Origin: TMP-24 sp041397305 | GTDB taxonomy: Bacteria; Pseudomonadota; Alphaproteobacteria; Rhodobacterales; Rhodobacteraceae | Reading direction: 5' to 3' | DNA length: 64,000 nt | NCBI GenBank assembly: GCA_041397305.1 | Contig: JAWKWX010000004.1 | Span: 1-64,000, forward strand | Shown here: positions 27,395 to 36,313 of the stretch, piece after piece | Layout: every line of letters starts with the position of its first letter | How positions within the stretch are numbered: position 1 is the first letter of the stretch | Made by a program: the position numbers and the translations under genes | The notes under the pieces: generated by a model | Told to the model about the DNA's origin: nothing | What the model saw: only the letters and a program-made list of their open reading frames with translations | Database searches by the model: none

Positions 27395-29688
27395 TGGTGC
27401 GCCTCCCCGGAATGATCGACGGTGAAGAAGAAGTCCGGCCCGATATCCCTCCGGTGCAGGTCCTCCGGGATCACATGGGGGCCAGCGTTGAAAACCGCAG
27501 AGCCGAAATGCCGCAGCATCCTGGAAAGCGCCCGCATCCGCGCGCCCGCCAGCTCGGCATGCAGCGCCTGCTGGTCCGGGCGCGCCATCAGTTCGGCGAT
27601 CTTTGCCCGGTGGGCGGCGACACAGGCCGCGTGCCGGGCCGCGATCTCCGGGTCGGCGACCAGCCGGTCCCATTCGGCCTGCAGGGCCGGGATCATCCGC
27701 TGGATCGACCGTTCCTCGACCGCGTTGTGGTTCATGCGGAACCAGTAGTTCACACCCTGGTCGCGGTCGACATGGTTCACCCGGCCGCGGTCGCGCTTCA
27801 CCAGATAGCTGTCGACCGAGCGGCAGGCATAATGGTTGAGCTGCACCCAGTCATAGCCGAAACTCTCGGTCGAGGAGCGCCAGCCATTCCTCAGCATCTC
27901 GCGCGGCATCGGCCGGCCGGAACCGTTCAGCCATTTCACCACCTTCCAGAGATCGGATTTCAGCCCTTTCGGCCGATGGACGCCAAGCTTCTTGTAGATG
28001 TCGATATTGCGGAAGAGGGTCTTGAAGCCCCAGGCCTGATGGGGCTTGCGCATCACCTCTTCGGCGGCGCGCGGGAACTGGTCGATCACGAACCGGTCCT
28101 CGAACGTCTCCACATCGGCATTGCCGAACATCCGCCAGGTCAGCGCGATCATGTTCGCCTCGCCCATCGCGGCGAACAGGTCTGGAAGCCGCCCGTCGCC
28201 GAGCTTGATGTCGACGAATTCGTCGACATCCATGCAGATGACCCAATCGGCCTCTTGCACCACCGCCTCTGCCTCTGCCGCCTGCAGGGCCGCATGCTGC
28301 GGCTTGATGTGGGCGGGCATCGAGCGGAAGGGATTGTCGCGGTGCTGGACGATGCCCTTTCGTTGCAGAAGATCGAGAAGCGTATCCGTGCCGTCGGTGC
28401 AGTCGTTGGTGTAGACGAGAAAATCGCTGACGCCGATCGCGCGGTGATAGGCGATCCATTCAAGGATGAAGGGGCCCTCGTTCTTCATCGTCGTCACGAT
28501 CACGGTGCGCGCGGTGGCCGGATCGGGCGGTGGGGCGGCGGTGATGCCGGAGGGCTTGGGCCGTACCGGGTTTGCGCCGAAACAGCCGGTCGCGAGGCGC
28601 AGGAGGTCGGGATCCTCGACCAGCGAGGTCTTCGGGGCGAGGACCGAGGGCTTCTGCCCCGGCACCCTCAGTGCCATCGCCCGCCAGAAGGGCACGACCT
28701 GTCCGGGGGCGGGCTGGGCATAGGCGACCCGGATCAGCCGCCAGGTCTTGTCGAGCCCCGCCTTTTCAGGCGCGACACCCCAGCGCGCGATGCCGCGCCG
28801 CGCGTCGAACTGGCGGCAGATATGATCGCCGAAGGTTTCGGGCTGGCCGTTGCGGATGCGCCAGGGGTAGATGCGGCGCCCGGCGAGCAGGATCACGCCG
28901 TTGGGCGCGGTCAGGCAGAGGTCGAAGGCGTTGGGCGCCCGGTCCGGTTCGGCGAGGATGTCGCTCGGGTCAAGGAGGAGGACGGCGCGCGCACGGGCAA
29001 GGAAGCGCGCCTTCATCGCTTCGAAGATCAGCCCCTCACCCAGGGGTGAAAGCCAGGGATCGGGGGCGGGCACCTGCATCCGCGACTTGCCCGGCGCGTC
29101 GGGCGCGAGATAGGGATGATGTTCGGGGCCGAGACCGGGCTTGCCGAGGGGGATGTCGCTTTCGACGATGAGGATGGTGAGGGGCGCGAAGCCGTCGTGA
29201 CCCATGCCTTCAAGAAGGCGTGCAAGTTCCTGTTGAAAAACACCTTTGTCGTCCTGACGGTTCACGATCAGCGCGCCCGTCGCGCCCTGATGGCGGGCGT
29301 GGTAGGTCAGCCAGTCAACCACGGTCCGGGGTGTTTCGACGGACCGCAGGCCAAACAGGACATTGCGCGCCGCAAGCAGGTCGAGTTCGGGTGCCGCGAG
29401 CGCGATCTCGACGGCGCCTGTGTCGCGGCCCAGGCGCGCGGGCGCCTCGGCCGCGCCCCGATCATGGCCGGTGATCATCAGGGCGCCGGAAACCTCGCGC
29501 ACGTCCGTGATGGCAAGGCAGCCCGGCATGTCGCCCGCCAGCGTCGGCCGGTCGCCGGCGCGCAGGAAGATCCGTACCCGCCGCCCCTCCGCGTCCGGCG
29601 CGCCGCACGCATCGAGCCAGCCAAGGCCGCCCGCCGCGCCGGACGCGAGCCTGCGGACATGAAGCTGCGGTGCGGTCTTCTTCTGCAT
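27391..29688 (-). CDS. Large glycosyltransferase with an inactive-looking duplicate domain
   Basis: A 765-residue protein. The C-terminal domain (about 394-720) is a complete Glyco_tranf_2_4 enzyme: VTTMKNEGPFILEWIAYH, YTNDCTDGTD, metal motif DVDE (487-490), LTWRMFGN, LVKRDRGR. The N-terminal part (about 105-300) repeats the same layout in degenerate form: VVDWLTYHARHQGATGALIVNR, VLLLDPSDIL in place of the DVDE strand, and a matching strand-helix pattern through PETFGDHICRQF. I start at ATG 29688 (MQKKTAPQLH). It precedes the second glycosyltransferase with a TTGA overlap. Product unknown. Confidence 0.83.
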   Translation of the reverse strand: MQKKTAPQLHVRRLASGAAGGLGWLDACGAPDAEGRRVRIFLRAGDRPTLAGDMPGCLAITDVREVSGALMITGHDRGAAEAPARLGRDTGAVEIALAAPELDLLAARNVLFGLRSVETPRTVVDWLTYHARHQGATGALIVNRQDDKGVFQQELARLLEGMGHDGFAPLTILIVESDIPLGKPGLGPEHHPYLAPDAPGKSRMQVPAPDPWLSPLGEGLIFEAMKARFLARARAVLLLDPSDILAEPDRAPNAFDLCLTAPNGVILLAGRRIYPWRIRNGQPETFGDHICRQFDARRGIARWGVAPEKAGLDKTWRLIRVAYAQPAPGQVVPFWRAMALRVPGQKPSVLAPKTSLVEDPDLLRLATGCFGANPVRPKPSGITAAPPPDPATARTVIVTTMKNEGPFILEWIAYHRAIGVSDFLVYTNDCTDGTDTLLDLLQRKGIVQHRDNPFRSMPAHIKPQHAALQAAEAEAVVQEADWVICMDVDEFVDIKLGDGRLPDLFAAMGEANMIALTWRMFGNADVETFEDRFVIDQFPRAAEEVMRKPHQAWGFKTLFRNIDIYKKLGVHRPKGLKSDLWKVVKWLNGSGRPMPREMLRNGWRSSTESFGYDWVQLNHYACRSVDSYLVKRDRGRVNHVDRDQGVNYWFRMNHNAVEERSIQRMIPALQAEWDRLVADPEIAARHAACVAAHRAKIAELMARPDQQALHAELAGARMRALSRMLRHFGSAVFNAGPHVIPEDLHRRDIGPDFFFTVDHSGEAHH

Positions 29689-29809
29689 CGGTCCTGCCCG
29701 GGCCACCGGCTTTCGCGCCAGGTTCTCGGCCCGCCCTGACCCTGGATACCAGCGCGAGTGCCCTCGCACAACATCGCCGGGATGGGCGCCGGGGCGGCGT
29801 GGCGTGCGC

Positions 29810-30643
29810 CTAACGCGCCTTTTCGTTCGCCTTGGCCACGTTCCACAGCGCGTCCATCTCTGCCAGGTCGCTGTCCTCGGGCCGCTTGCCGCGCTGGGCG
29901 AGCGCGGCCTCGATCGAGCGGAAGCGGCGGGTGAATTTGGCGTTCGCCGCGCGCAGCGCCGCCTCCGGGTCGATCTTCAGATGGCGGGCAAGGTTGGCGA
30001 CAACGAAGAGAAGATCGCCGAATTCCTCGAAAATCTCTTCTTGGCCAAGTGTTTGCCGGGCGTCGTTCAACTCCCGCGCCTCTTCGGTGATCTTGTCGAT
30101 CACCTCATCGGTCGAGGGCCAGTCGAAGCCAACCCGCGCCGCGCGGTCTTGCAGTTTCACTGCGCGCGTCAGCGCGGGAAGGCCCGCGGCCACACCGTCA
30201 AGCACGCCGCCTTCGGCCTTTCCGGCCCGCTCGGCCGCCTTCATCCGCTCCCAGTCGCGGGTCTGGTCCTCGGCACTCTTGTCGCGGCTTTCGGCGCCGA
30301 AGACATGGGGATGGCGCGCCACCATCTTGTCGGCGATGGCCTTCGCTACGTCCTCGAAGGCGAACAGGCCTGCCTCCGCCGCCATCCGGGCGTGATAGAC
30401 GGTCTGGAACAGAAGATCGCCCAGTTCGTCCTTCAACTCGCCCCAGGCCCGCCGTTCGATCGCATCGGCGACCTCATAGGCTTCCTCGATCGTGTAGGGG
30501 GCGATGGTCGCGAAATCCTGTTCCAGATCCCAGGGGCAGCCGCCCTCGGGGTCGCGCAGCCGCGCCATGATCTCCAGAAGCCGGGGCAGGCCGCCCTCGG
30601 GGTCATGGACCAGCGCGTCGGAGGCGGTGCGGTCTTTCGTCAT
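29810..30643 (-). CDS. mazG: Nucleoside triphosphate pyrophosphohydrolase MazG
   Basis: A 277-residue two-domain MazG. The first domain has GGCPWDLEQD and EEAYEVADAIERR followed by ELGDLLFQTVYHARMA (EExxE...ExxD metal motif). The second domain repeats it in EEARELNDARQ and EFGDLLFVVANLARHL. It hydrolyses NTPs to NMPs and may clean nucleotide pools or limit (p)ppGpp. Divergent from the M20 amidohydrolase gene with a 61-bp gap. Confidence 0.94.
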   Translation of the reverse strand: MTKDRTASDALVHDPEGGLPRLLEIMARLRDPEGGCPWDLEQDFATIAPYTIEEAYEVADAIERRAWGELKDELGDLLFQTVYHARMAAEAGLFAFEDVAKAIADKMVARHPHVFGAESRDKSAEDQTRDWERMKAAERAGKAEGGVLDGVAAGLPALTRAVKLQDRAARVGFDWPSTDEVIDKITEEARELNDARQTLGQEEIFEEFGDLLFVVANLARHLKIDPEAALRAANAKFTRRFRSIEAALAQRGKRPEDSDLAEMDALWNVAKANEKAR

Positions 30644-30704
30644 TGCTCTCCCCCGGGGTTTTTGATCATCTGACGGCTAGCAAGAGCCTTGAAGAGAGTC
30701 CATC

Positions 30705-31868
30705 ATGCCCGTCCTCAATCGCATCGCCGCGCTCGCCCCCGAGATGAAGGAATGGCGCCAGCATCTGCACCGGATCCCGGAACTGTCGTTCGACCTGCCG
30801 AAGACATCGGCCTTCGTGGCCGGGCGGCTGCGCGACTTCGGGGTGGACGAGATCCATGAGGGGATCGCGAAAAGCGGGATCGTGGCGATCATCGAGGGGC
30901 AGGGAGAGGGGCCGGTCATAGGGCTTCGCGCCGACATGGATGCGCTGCCGATCGAGGAGATGACCGGGGCGGACCATGCCTCGGGGCACGCGGGCAGGAT
31001 GCATGCCTGCGGTCACGACGGTCACACGACGATGTTGCTGGGCGCGGCGAAATATCTGTGCGAAACCAGACGGTTCAAGGGCAAGGTTGCGCTTCTCTTC
31101 CAGCCGGCCGAAGAGGATGGCGGCGGCGGCGACGTGATGGTGCGCGAAGGGGTGATGGACCGGTTCGGTATCGCCCAGGTCTATGGTATCCACAATGCGC
31201 CGAACATTCCCTTCGGCCATTTCCAGACGACGCAAGGGGCGCTTATGGCCTCGGTCGATACGGCGGTCGTCCATCTGATCGGCAAGGGCGGCCATGGCGC
31301 GACGCCGCACGAATGCGTGGACCCGGTGGTGGCGCTGGTGGGGATGGTCGGCGCGATCCAGACGATCCTTTCCCGTAATGTCTATGCGCTGGACGAGGCG
31401 GTGATCTCGGTCACGATGATCCAGGCGGGGACGGCGTCGAACATCATTCCCGAAGAGGCGATGTTCGCCGCCACCATCCGCTGCTTCAAGCCCGACGTGC
31501 GCGAGCTGCTGAAGAAGCGCATCCACGAGATCGTCGAGGGCCATGCGGCGGCCTACGGCGTGACGGCGCGGATCGACTATGACTGGGGCTATCCGGCGAC
31601 GATCAACCATGCCGACGAGGCGGCCTTTGCCGTCGAGGTGGCGCGTGAAATATCCGGGGAAGCGGCGGTCGAGGCCGATGGGCCACGCGAGATGGGGTCG
31701 GAGGATTTCTCCTACATGCTCGAGGCGCGGCCCGGCGCCTACCTTTTCCTCGGGCAGGGGCCGGGGGCGGGGCTGCACCATCCCGCCTATGATTTCAACG
31801 ACGATCTCGCCCCGGTCGGGGCGAGCTTCTTCGCCCGGCTTGTCGAGCGCGCGCAGCCCTTGGGGTAA
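30705..31868 (+). CDS. M20 family amidohydrolase (hippurate hydrolase-like)
   Basis: A 387-residue metallopeptidase of the M20D group. Metal-site motifs visible are GLRADMDALPIEE, MHACGHDGHTTMLLG, QPAEEDGGGG, VYGIHN and the C-terminal MGSEDFSYMLE. Such enzymes hydrolyse N-acyl amino acids or amide conjugates; the substrate cannot be read here. It lies alone between divergent mazG and a convergent operon, followed by a GC-rich hairpin element. Confidence 0.92.
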   Translation: MPVLNRIAALAPEMKEWRQHLHRIPELSFDLPKTSAFVAGRLRDFGVDEIHEGIAKSGIVAIIEGQGEGPVIGLRADMDALPIEEMTGADHASGHAGRMHACGHDGHTTMLLGAAKYLCETRRFKGKVALLFQPAEEDGGGGDVMVREGVMDRFGIAQVYGIHNAPNIPFGHFQTTQGALMASVDTAVVHLIGKGGHGATPHECVDPVVALVGMVGAIQTILSRNVYALDEAVISVTMIQAGTASNIIPEEAMFAATIRCFKPDVRELLKKRIHEIVEGHAAAYGVTARIDYDWGYPATINHADEAAFAVEVAREISGEAAVEADGPREMGSEDFSYMLEARPGAYLFLGQGPGAGLHHPAYDFNDDLAPVGASFFARLVERAQPLG

Positions 31869-31892
31869 GGCGGGGGGCTGTCTGCCCCCCGG

Positions 31893-31953
31893 GGCCCCGG
31901 ATTGCATCCGGGGCCGCCCCCCGAGAGTATTTCGGGACAGAACGTGAGGGGCG
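31893..31953. repeat. Dispersed intergenic element, diverged copy
   Basis: GGCCCCGGAT (31893-31902) and ATCCGGGGCC (31906-31915) form a perfect 10-bp stem with a TGC loop, followed by CCCCCCGAGAGTATTTCGGG and a GTGAGGGGCGGGG tail. Layout and the CGAG-GTATTT core match the copies at 8957-9005 and 46001-46053. It lies between convergent gene ends and probably terminates transcription from both sides. Confidence 0.6.
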
Positions 31954-31968
31954 GGGTGTCGGGTCGCC

Positions 31969-33150
31969 TCAGCCGAGCGCCTTGACTGCGCGCCCGATCC
32001 CGTCCAGCGTCAGCGGGAACATCCGTTCCTCGAATATCCGGCCGATCATGCCGACCGACTGGCTATGGGGCCAGTAGCGTTCCGGCAGAGGGTTCAGCCA
32101 GACATGCGATGGCCACTGGCCGCAGGCGCGGTTGAGCCAGACCTCGCCTGCCTCGGCATTCCAATGTTCATTGGCGCCGCCCGGATGGGCGATCTCGTAA
32201 GGCGACATCGAAGCATCGCCAACGAAGATCGCCTTGTAGTCGCTGCCGTAGGTGCGCAGCACCTCCCGGGTCGGGGTCTGCTGATCCCAGCGGCGGCGGT
32301 TGTCGCGCCAGACGCCCTCGTAAAGGCAGTTGTGGAAATAGTAATATTCCAGATGCTTGAATTCGGCCCGGGCGGCGGAGAACAGTTCCTCGACCAGTTT
32401 CACATGCGGGTCCATCGAGCCGCCGACATCGAGAAACAAGAGCACCTTGACCGCATTGTGGCGCTCCGGCCGCGTCTTCACGTCCAGATAGCCATGTTCG
32501 GCGGTGGCCCGGATCGTGCCGGGCAGGTCCAGCTCTTCGTCGGCGCCCTCGCGGGCCCAGCGGCGGAGCCGCTTGAGCGCGACCTTGATATTGCGGGTAC
32601 CAAGCTCGACCTGGTCGTCGAGATTGCGGAACGCGCGCCTGTCCCAGACCTTGACCGCGCGGCCATGGCGGCTTTCGGACTGGCCGATGCGCACGCCTTC
32701 GGGATTGTAGCCATGGGCGCCGAAGGGCGAGGTACCGGCCGTGCCGACCCACTTGTTGCCGCCCTGATGGCGGCCCTTCTGTTCCTCGAGGCGCTTCTTC
32801 AGCGTTTCCATGAGCTTGTCGAAACCGCCAAGCGCTTCGACTTGCGCCCTTTCCTCGGGCGTGAGGGTGCGCTCGATCAGCTTCTGCAGCCATTCGGCGG
32901 GCAGGGCGACCGCTTCCAGCACCTCATCGGACGAGATGGCGTCCAGCCCCCTGAACGCCTCGGCGAAGGCGCGGTCGAACCGGTCGAGGTGGCGTTCATC
33001 CTTCACCATCGCGGTCCGGGCGAGGTAGTAGAAGCCCTCGATCTGGCAGGTGACGAGCCCCGCCGCCATGCCGTCGAGGAAGGCCAGATATTCGCGCAGG
33101 CTGACCGGCACGCCCGCCTGCCTCAGTGCGGCGAAGAAGGGCAGGAACAT
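31969..33150 (-). CDS. VWA-domain (CoxE-like) protein
   Basis: A 393-residue soluble protein with a C-terminal von Willebrand A domain. The metal-ion site reads LFLDVGGSMDPHVK, where the usual DxSxS has Gly at its first serine position, apparently a feature of this family. Other family features are LREYLAFLDGMAAG at the N terminus and PNEHWNAEAGEVWLN-type residues near the C terminus (GGANEHWNAEAGEVW). VWA proteins of this type work with MoxR ATPases as chaperones for metal-enzyme or complex assembly. The MoxR gene is the first gene of the same operon. The client here is unknown. Confidence 0.87.
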   Translation of the reverse strand: MFLPFFAALRQAGVPVSLREYLAFLDGMAAGLVTCQIEGFYYLARTAMVKDERHLDRFDRAFAEAFRGLDAISSDEVLEAVALPAEWLQKLIERTLTPEERAQVEALGGFDKLMETLKKRLEEQKGRHQGGNKWVGTAGTSPFGAHGYNPEGVRIGQSESRHGRAVKVWDRRAFRNLDDQVELGTRNIKVALKRLRRWAREGADEELDLPGTIRATAEHGYLDVKTRPERHNAVKVLLFLDVGGSMDPHVKLVEELFSAARAEFKHLEYYYFHNCLYEGVWRDNRRRWDQQTPTREVLRTYGSDYKAIFVGDASMSPYEIAHPGGANEHWNAEAGEVWLNRACGQWPSHVWLNPLPERYWPHSQSVGMIGRIFEERMFPLTLDGIGRAVKALG

Positions 33151-33154
33151 CGGC

Positions 33155-33319
33155 TCAGGCCGCCCGGCCCGCGAAGATCACGACGAGAAGGCCGAGGATG
33201 GCAAAGAGGATCGCGTGGGCCGCGGCATATTGCGCCATGTCGAGGCGGCGCCCGCCGCGCGCCCGCGCCCGGTAGATGCCGAGAAGCGCGCCGAACACTG
33301 CCGCAAGAAATATGACCAT
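33155..33319 (-). CDS. 54-residue membrane protein
   Basis: A very short protein with two hydrophobic segments (about 1-15 and 35-50) split by a basic stretch RARARGGRRLD. It lies 4 bp from each neighbour, between the DUF2927 lipoprotein and the VWA gene. This tight spacing and conserved-looking membrane topology support a real gene. I recognise no family. Confidence 0.6.
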   Translation of the reverse strand: MVIFLAAVFGALLGIYRARARGGRRLDMAQYAAAHAILFAILGLLVVIFAGRAA

Positions 33320-33323
33320 CGGC

Positions 33324-34718
33324 TCATCTCCCCTGATCGGGCGCGAGCGCCTCGATGAAGGCAAGGCGCGCCCGGACCTCTGTGTCGGAGGCCATGCCAT
33401 AGCGCGCCCAGCCGAGACTGTCGAGGCGGGCGGCGCGGGCGGCATCGGGCTGGCCGAGCCGGTCGAGCGCGACAGCGCGAACGGCGAGGAGCCCCGCAAG
33501 AAGGGCCGCATCCCGGCCCGTGCGAGCGGCCGGGACCGCCGCGTCTGCGAGCGAGAGCGCATCGGCGAAGGCACCGTTTGACAAAGCGATCAGCGCGCGC
33601 TGCAGGTCGGCATGCGCGGCATGGAGCGGAAGATTGTGCGCATGATAAAGGGCGGACGCATTGGCGAAAGCGGCGCGCACTTCGCCGATCCGGTCGCGTG
33701 GCAGAACCCGGCCGAGCGACAGCCAGGCGAAGGCGGTGCGCCAGTCGGACCAGGGCCGGGCGATGGAAAGCGCCTCCTCGGCGGCGCGGACCCGGCCGTT
33801 GCCGCCCCGTGCGCCGGGGCCGAGCGCGCGCGCGATCGCCTCGCCATAGGCGCGCGGGGTCTGGGGCGGGAAGCGCGCGGGCCGCGCCCCGCCCGGATTG
33901 AGGCGGGCGAGGATGCCGGGAATACGGGCCTCCACCTCGCCCGGCGCCATGCCGGGCGTCAGCTCCGGCGCATAGGTCGCGCGCAGCATCAGCATGTCGA
34001 AGCCCGTGAGCCTGCCTTCGATATTGTCATCGTTGAAGACCGAATCGGGCAGCCGGTAAAGGTCGTTCAGGGGGCCGAGCGCCTGGGCCGTCTCCTCGTT
34101 CAGGCAATCGCGGATTTCCTGCGGGCCGGTGTCGGAGGGGATGAAGATCGCCACCCGGTCACGGAAGGTGAAATCCGTCCAGTCGAGATCGGCGGCGCGG
34201 GCGCGGCGGTATTCGGCCCAGGACGACACGCGGGGGGCCACGAAACAGGCCGCATCCCGGGCACGGGCCTGCATCTGTCGGCGCGGCAGGAATTCGATGG
34301 TGATCGCCGCCCGATCGCCCGGGGCGGCGGCCGTGAGGGACAGACCCGCCTCGGGGCGCAGCCGCGCGATCAGTTCGCCCAGATCGGCGGCGGCCGTCGG
34401 CGGCACCGCGCCGCTCAGCCGGTAGGTCAGGGGTCCGGTGAAGCGCGAGAAAGCGTCGAGCGGGCGGCCGGTTTCCAGCCGGAAGGACAAGTCCATGAAA
34501 TCGCGCGCCATGTCGGCGTTCGACCGGCGCGCGGGCGTGCCCGGCCCGGGCGGAAAACGCTTCATCGGCGGCAGGGGCATCCTGTCGAAGCCCGATCTCA
34601 TGACCGCGCCGTCGGCTGCGCGCGGCATGCTTCCGGACGTCACGCAGCCCGTCAGGACCCCCAGGCCGAGGAGCGCCACCGCCAGCCTGCGGGAAAAGGG
34701 TCTGCCTGCCACTGCCAT
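33324..34718 (-). CDS. DUF2927 lipoprotein
   Basis: A 464-residue protein. The N terminus (MAVAGRPFSRRLAVALLGLGVLTGC) is a lipoprotein signal with a TGC lipobox. The DUF2927 region (about 75-230) includes ARDFMDLSFRLETGRPLDAFSRF and the later CLNEETAQALGPLNDLYRLPDSVFNDDN. The last 130 residues are Ala-rich helices of TPR-like appearance. I start at 34718; a longer frame to 34775 adds a stretch without signal-peptide character. It lies between the MoxR ATPase and VWA genes, so an envelope or periplasmic partner of that system is plausible. Biochemical function unknown. Confidence 0.8.
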   Translation of the reverse strand: MAVAGRPFSRRLAVALLGLGVLTGCVTSGSMPRAADGAVMRSGFDRMPLPPMKRFPPGPGTPARRSNADMARDFMDLSFRLETGRPLDAFSRFTGPLTYRLSGAVPPTAAADLGELIARLRPEAGLSLTAAAPGDRAAITIEFLPRRQMQARARDAACFVAPRVSSWAEYRRARAADLDWTDFTFRDRVAIFIPSDTGPQEIRDCLNEETAQALGPLNDLYRLPDSVFNDDNIEGRLTGFDMLMLRATYAPELTPGMAPGEVEARIPGILARLNPGGARPARFPPQTPRAYGEAIARALGPGARGGNGRVRAAEEALSIARPWSDWRTAFAWLSLGRVLPRDRIGEVRAAFANASALYHAHNLPLHAAHADLQRALIALSNGAFADALSLADAAVPAARTGRDAALLAGLLAVRAVALDRLGQPDAARAARLDSLGWARYGMASDTEVRARLAFIEALAPDQGR

Positions 34719-34795
34719 CCTCGTTCTTCGCGTTTTCCCGCACGCTAGCGGCAGGTTTGGCAAAAGCGAAGTCAAATCCTGTCGCGCGGGGGCGC

Positions 34796-35635
34796 TCAGC
34801 CGCGCGTGCGGGCCATGAAGGCGAGCCGTTCGAAGAGCGCCACATCCTGTTCGTTCTTCAGGAGCGCGCCGTGCAGCTTCGGCAGAAGGTGCCTGGGATC
34901 GCGCTTCAGATCCTCGGGCCCCAGATCCTCGGCCAGGATCAGTTTCAGCCAGTCGAGCATTTCGGACGTGGAGGGCTTCTTCTTCAGACCCGGCGTTTCG
35001 CGGATCTCGTAGAACTGGGTCAGCGCCTCGGCCAGCAGCGCCTGTTTCAGGCCCGGAAAATGCACATCGACGATCCGTTTAAGGACATCGGCGTCGGGGA
35101 AGCGGATATAGTGGAAGAAGCAGCGGCGCAGGAACGCGTCGGGCAATTCCTTTTCATTGTTCGAGGTGATGATGATGACGGGGCGGTGCTTCGCCCGGAC
35201 GGTTTCGCCCGTCTCGTAGACATGAAACTCCATCCGGTCGAGTTCCTGCAGAAGGTCGTTCGGGAATTCGATATCGGCCTTGTCGATCTCGTCGATGAGA
35301 AGGACGACCTTTCCCTCCGCCTCGAACGCCTGCCAGAGCTTGCCCTTGCGGATGTAGTTCTTCACGTCATGGACGCGCGCATCGCCAAGCTGGCTGTCCC
35401 TGAGCCGCGAGACGGCGTCGTATTCATAAAGTCCCTGCGCGGCCTTGGTTGTGGATTTCACATGCCATTCGACGAGCGGCAGGCCGAGACTCAGCGCGAC
35501 CTGGCGGGCGAGTTCGGTCTTGCCGGTTCCGGGCTCGCCCTTCACCAGTAGCGGGCGTTCCAGCGCGACTGATGCATTGACCGCAACAGTCAGATCCTCG
35601 GTCGCCACGTAAGCGTCGGTGCCGTTGAATTTCAT
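34796..35635 (-). CDS. MoxR-type AAA+ ATPase
   Basis: A 279-residue AAA ATPase with Walker A VKGEPGTGKTELA (about 31-43), Walker B KVVLLIDEIDKAD and the arginine-finger/sensor region FLRRCFFHYIRFPD. MoxR ATPases pair with VWA proteins to mature enzymes or complexes; the partner VWA gene is three genes downstream. It leads the operon MoxR - DUF2927 lipoprotein - small membrane protein - VWA. It is divergent from dksA. Confidence 0.92.
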   Translation of the reverse strand: MKFNGTDAYVATEDLTVAVNASVALERPLLVKGEPGTGKTELARQVALSLGLPLVEWHVKSTTKAAQGLYEYDAVSRLRDSQLGDARVHDVKNYIRKGKLWQAFEAEGKVVLLIDEIDKADIEFPNDLLQELDRMEFHVYETGETVRAKHRPVIIITSNNEKELPDAFLRRCFFHYIRFPDADVLKRIVDVHFPGLKQALLAEALTQFYEIRETPGLKKKPSTSEMLDWLKLILAEDLGPEDLKRDPRHLLPKLHGALLKNEQDVALFERLAFMARTRG

Positions 35636-35812
35636 GCGTTTTCCCGCAGTGTGCTGTCCCAGGTGTTACCCGACATAGCGGCCGGGTCACAAAGCTGCAA
35701 TGCCGCCCCTGCCAGCTAGTGACATCTGCTGCCGCTTCCTGTATGGCGGCGCCCACGAGAGGCCGGTCTTTCCCGCGAGGGTGCCGCGGACCCGGCCGAG
35801 GAGGAAGTGCGT

Positions 35813-36235
35813 ATGAAGCCCGAGGTGTTTCTTCCCGACGATTACCGTCCTGCGGAAGACGAACCATTCATGAACGATCGACAGCTGGAATATTTCCGCC
35901 GCAAGCTGATTTCCTGGAAAGAGGAACTACTCGAACAGTCGGCCGAGACGCTGGAAGGGCTGCAGGACAGCGCCCGTTCGGTGCCCGATATTGCCGACCG
36001 GGCGAGCGAGGAGACCGACCGCGCGCTGGAACTGAGGACCCGCGACCGCCAGCGCAAGCTGGTGTCGAAGATCGATGCGGCGCTGCGCCGGATCGACAAT
36101 GGCGAATACGGTTATTGCGAGATGACGGGCGAGCCGATCTCGCTCAAGCGTCTCGATGCGCGCCCGATCGCCACGATGACGCTGGAAGCCCAGGAAAAGC
36201 ACGAGCGGCGCGAGCGCGTGCACCGCGACGAATAA
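35813..36235 (+). CDS. dksA: RNA polymerase-binding transcription factor DksA
   Basis: A 140-residue DksA. The coiled-coil tip retains the DIADRASEE acidic pattern needed for action on RNA polymerase with ppGpp. The C-terminal zinc finger keeps only one cysteine: the two CxxC pairs read CEMT and IATM, so it cannot bind zinc in the E. coli way. This single-Cys form is known in Rhodobacter. I start at ATG 35813, 6 nt after GAGGAGGAA; a GTG two codons upstream would be too close to the ribosome site. Confidence 0.94.
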   Translation: MKPEVFLPDDYRPAEDEPFMNDRQLEYFRRKLISWKEELLEQSAETLEGLQDSARSVPDIADRASEETDRALELRTRDRQRKLVSKIDAALRRIDNGEYGYCEMTGEPISLKRLDARPIATMTLEAQEKHERRERVHRDE

Positions 36236-36269
36236 ACCGATTTTAAACCGGATCGGCGAAGTCTATGAC

Positions 36270-36297
36270 GGGGCCGGGGCGCGTCTGCCCCGGCCCC
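36270..36297 (+). terminator. GC-rich hairpin after dksA
   Basis: GGGGCCGGGGC (36270-36280) and GCCCCGGCCCC (36287-36297) form a perfect 11-bp stem with a 6-nt loop, 34 bp after the dksA stop. No T-run follows, but the stem is very stable. Confidence 0.75.
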
Positions 36298-36313
36298 ATT
36301 CGCATGAGGCGGG

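Noticed and set aside
33155..33574. A longer 139-codon version of the small membrane protein
   Set aside because: The extension overlaps the end of the DUF2927 lipoprotein gene and is arginine/serine-rich; the 54-residue version starts with a clean membrane helix.
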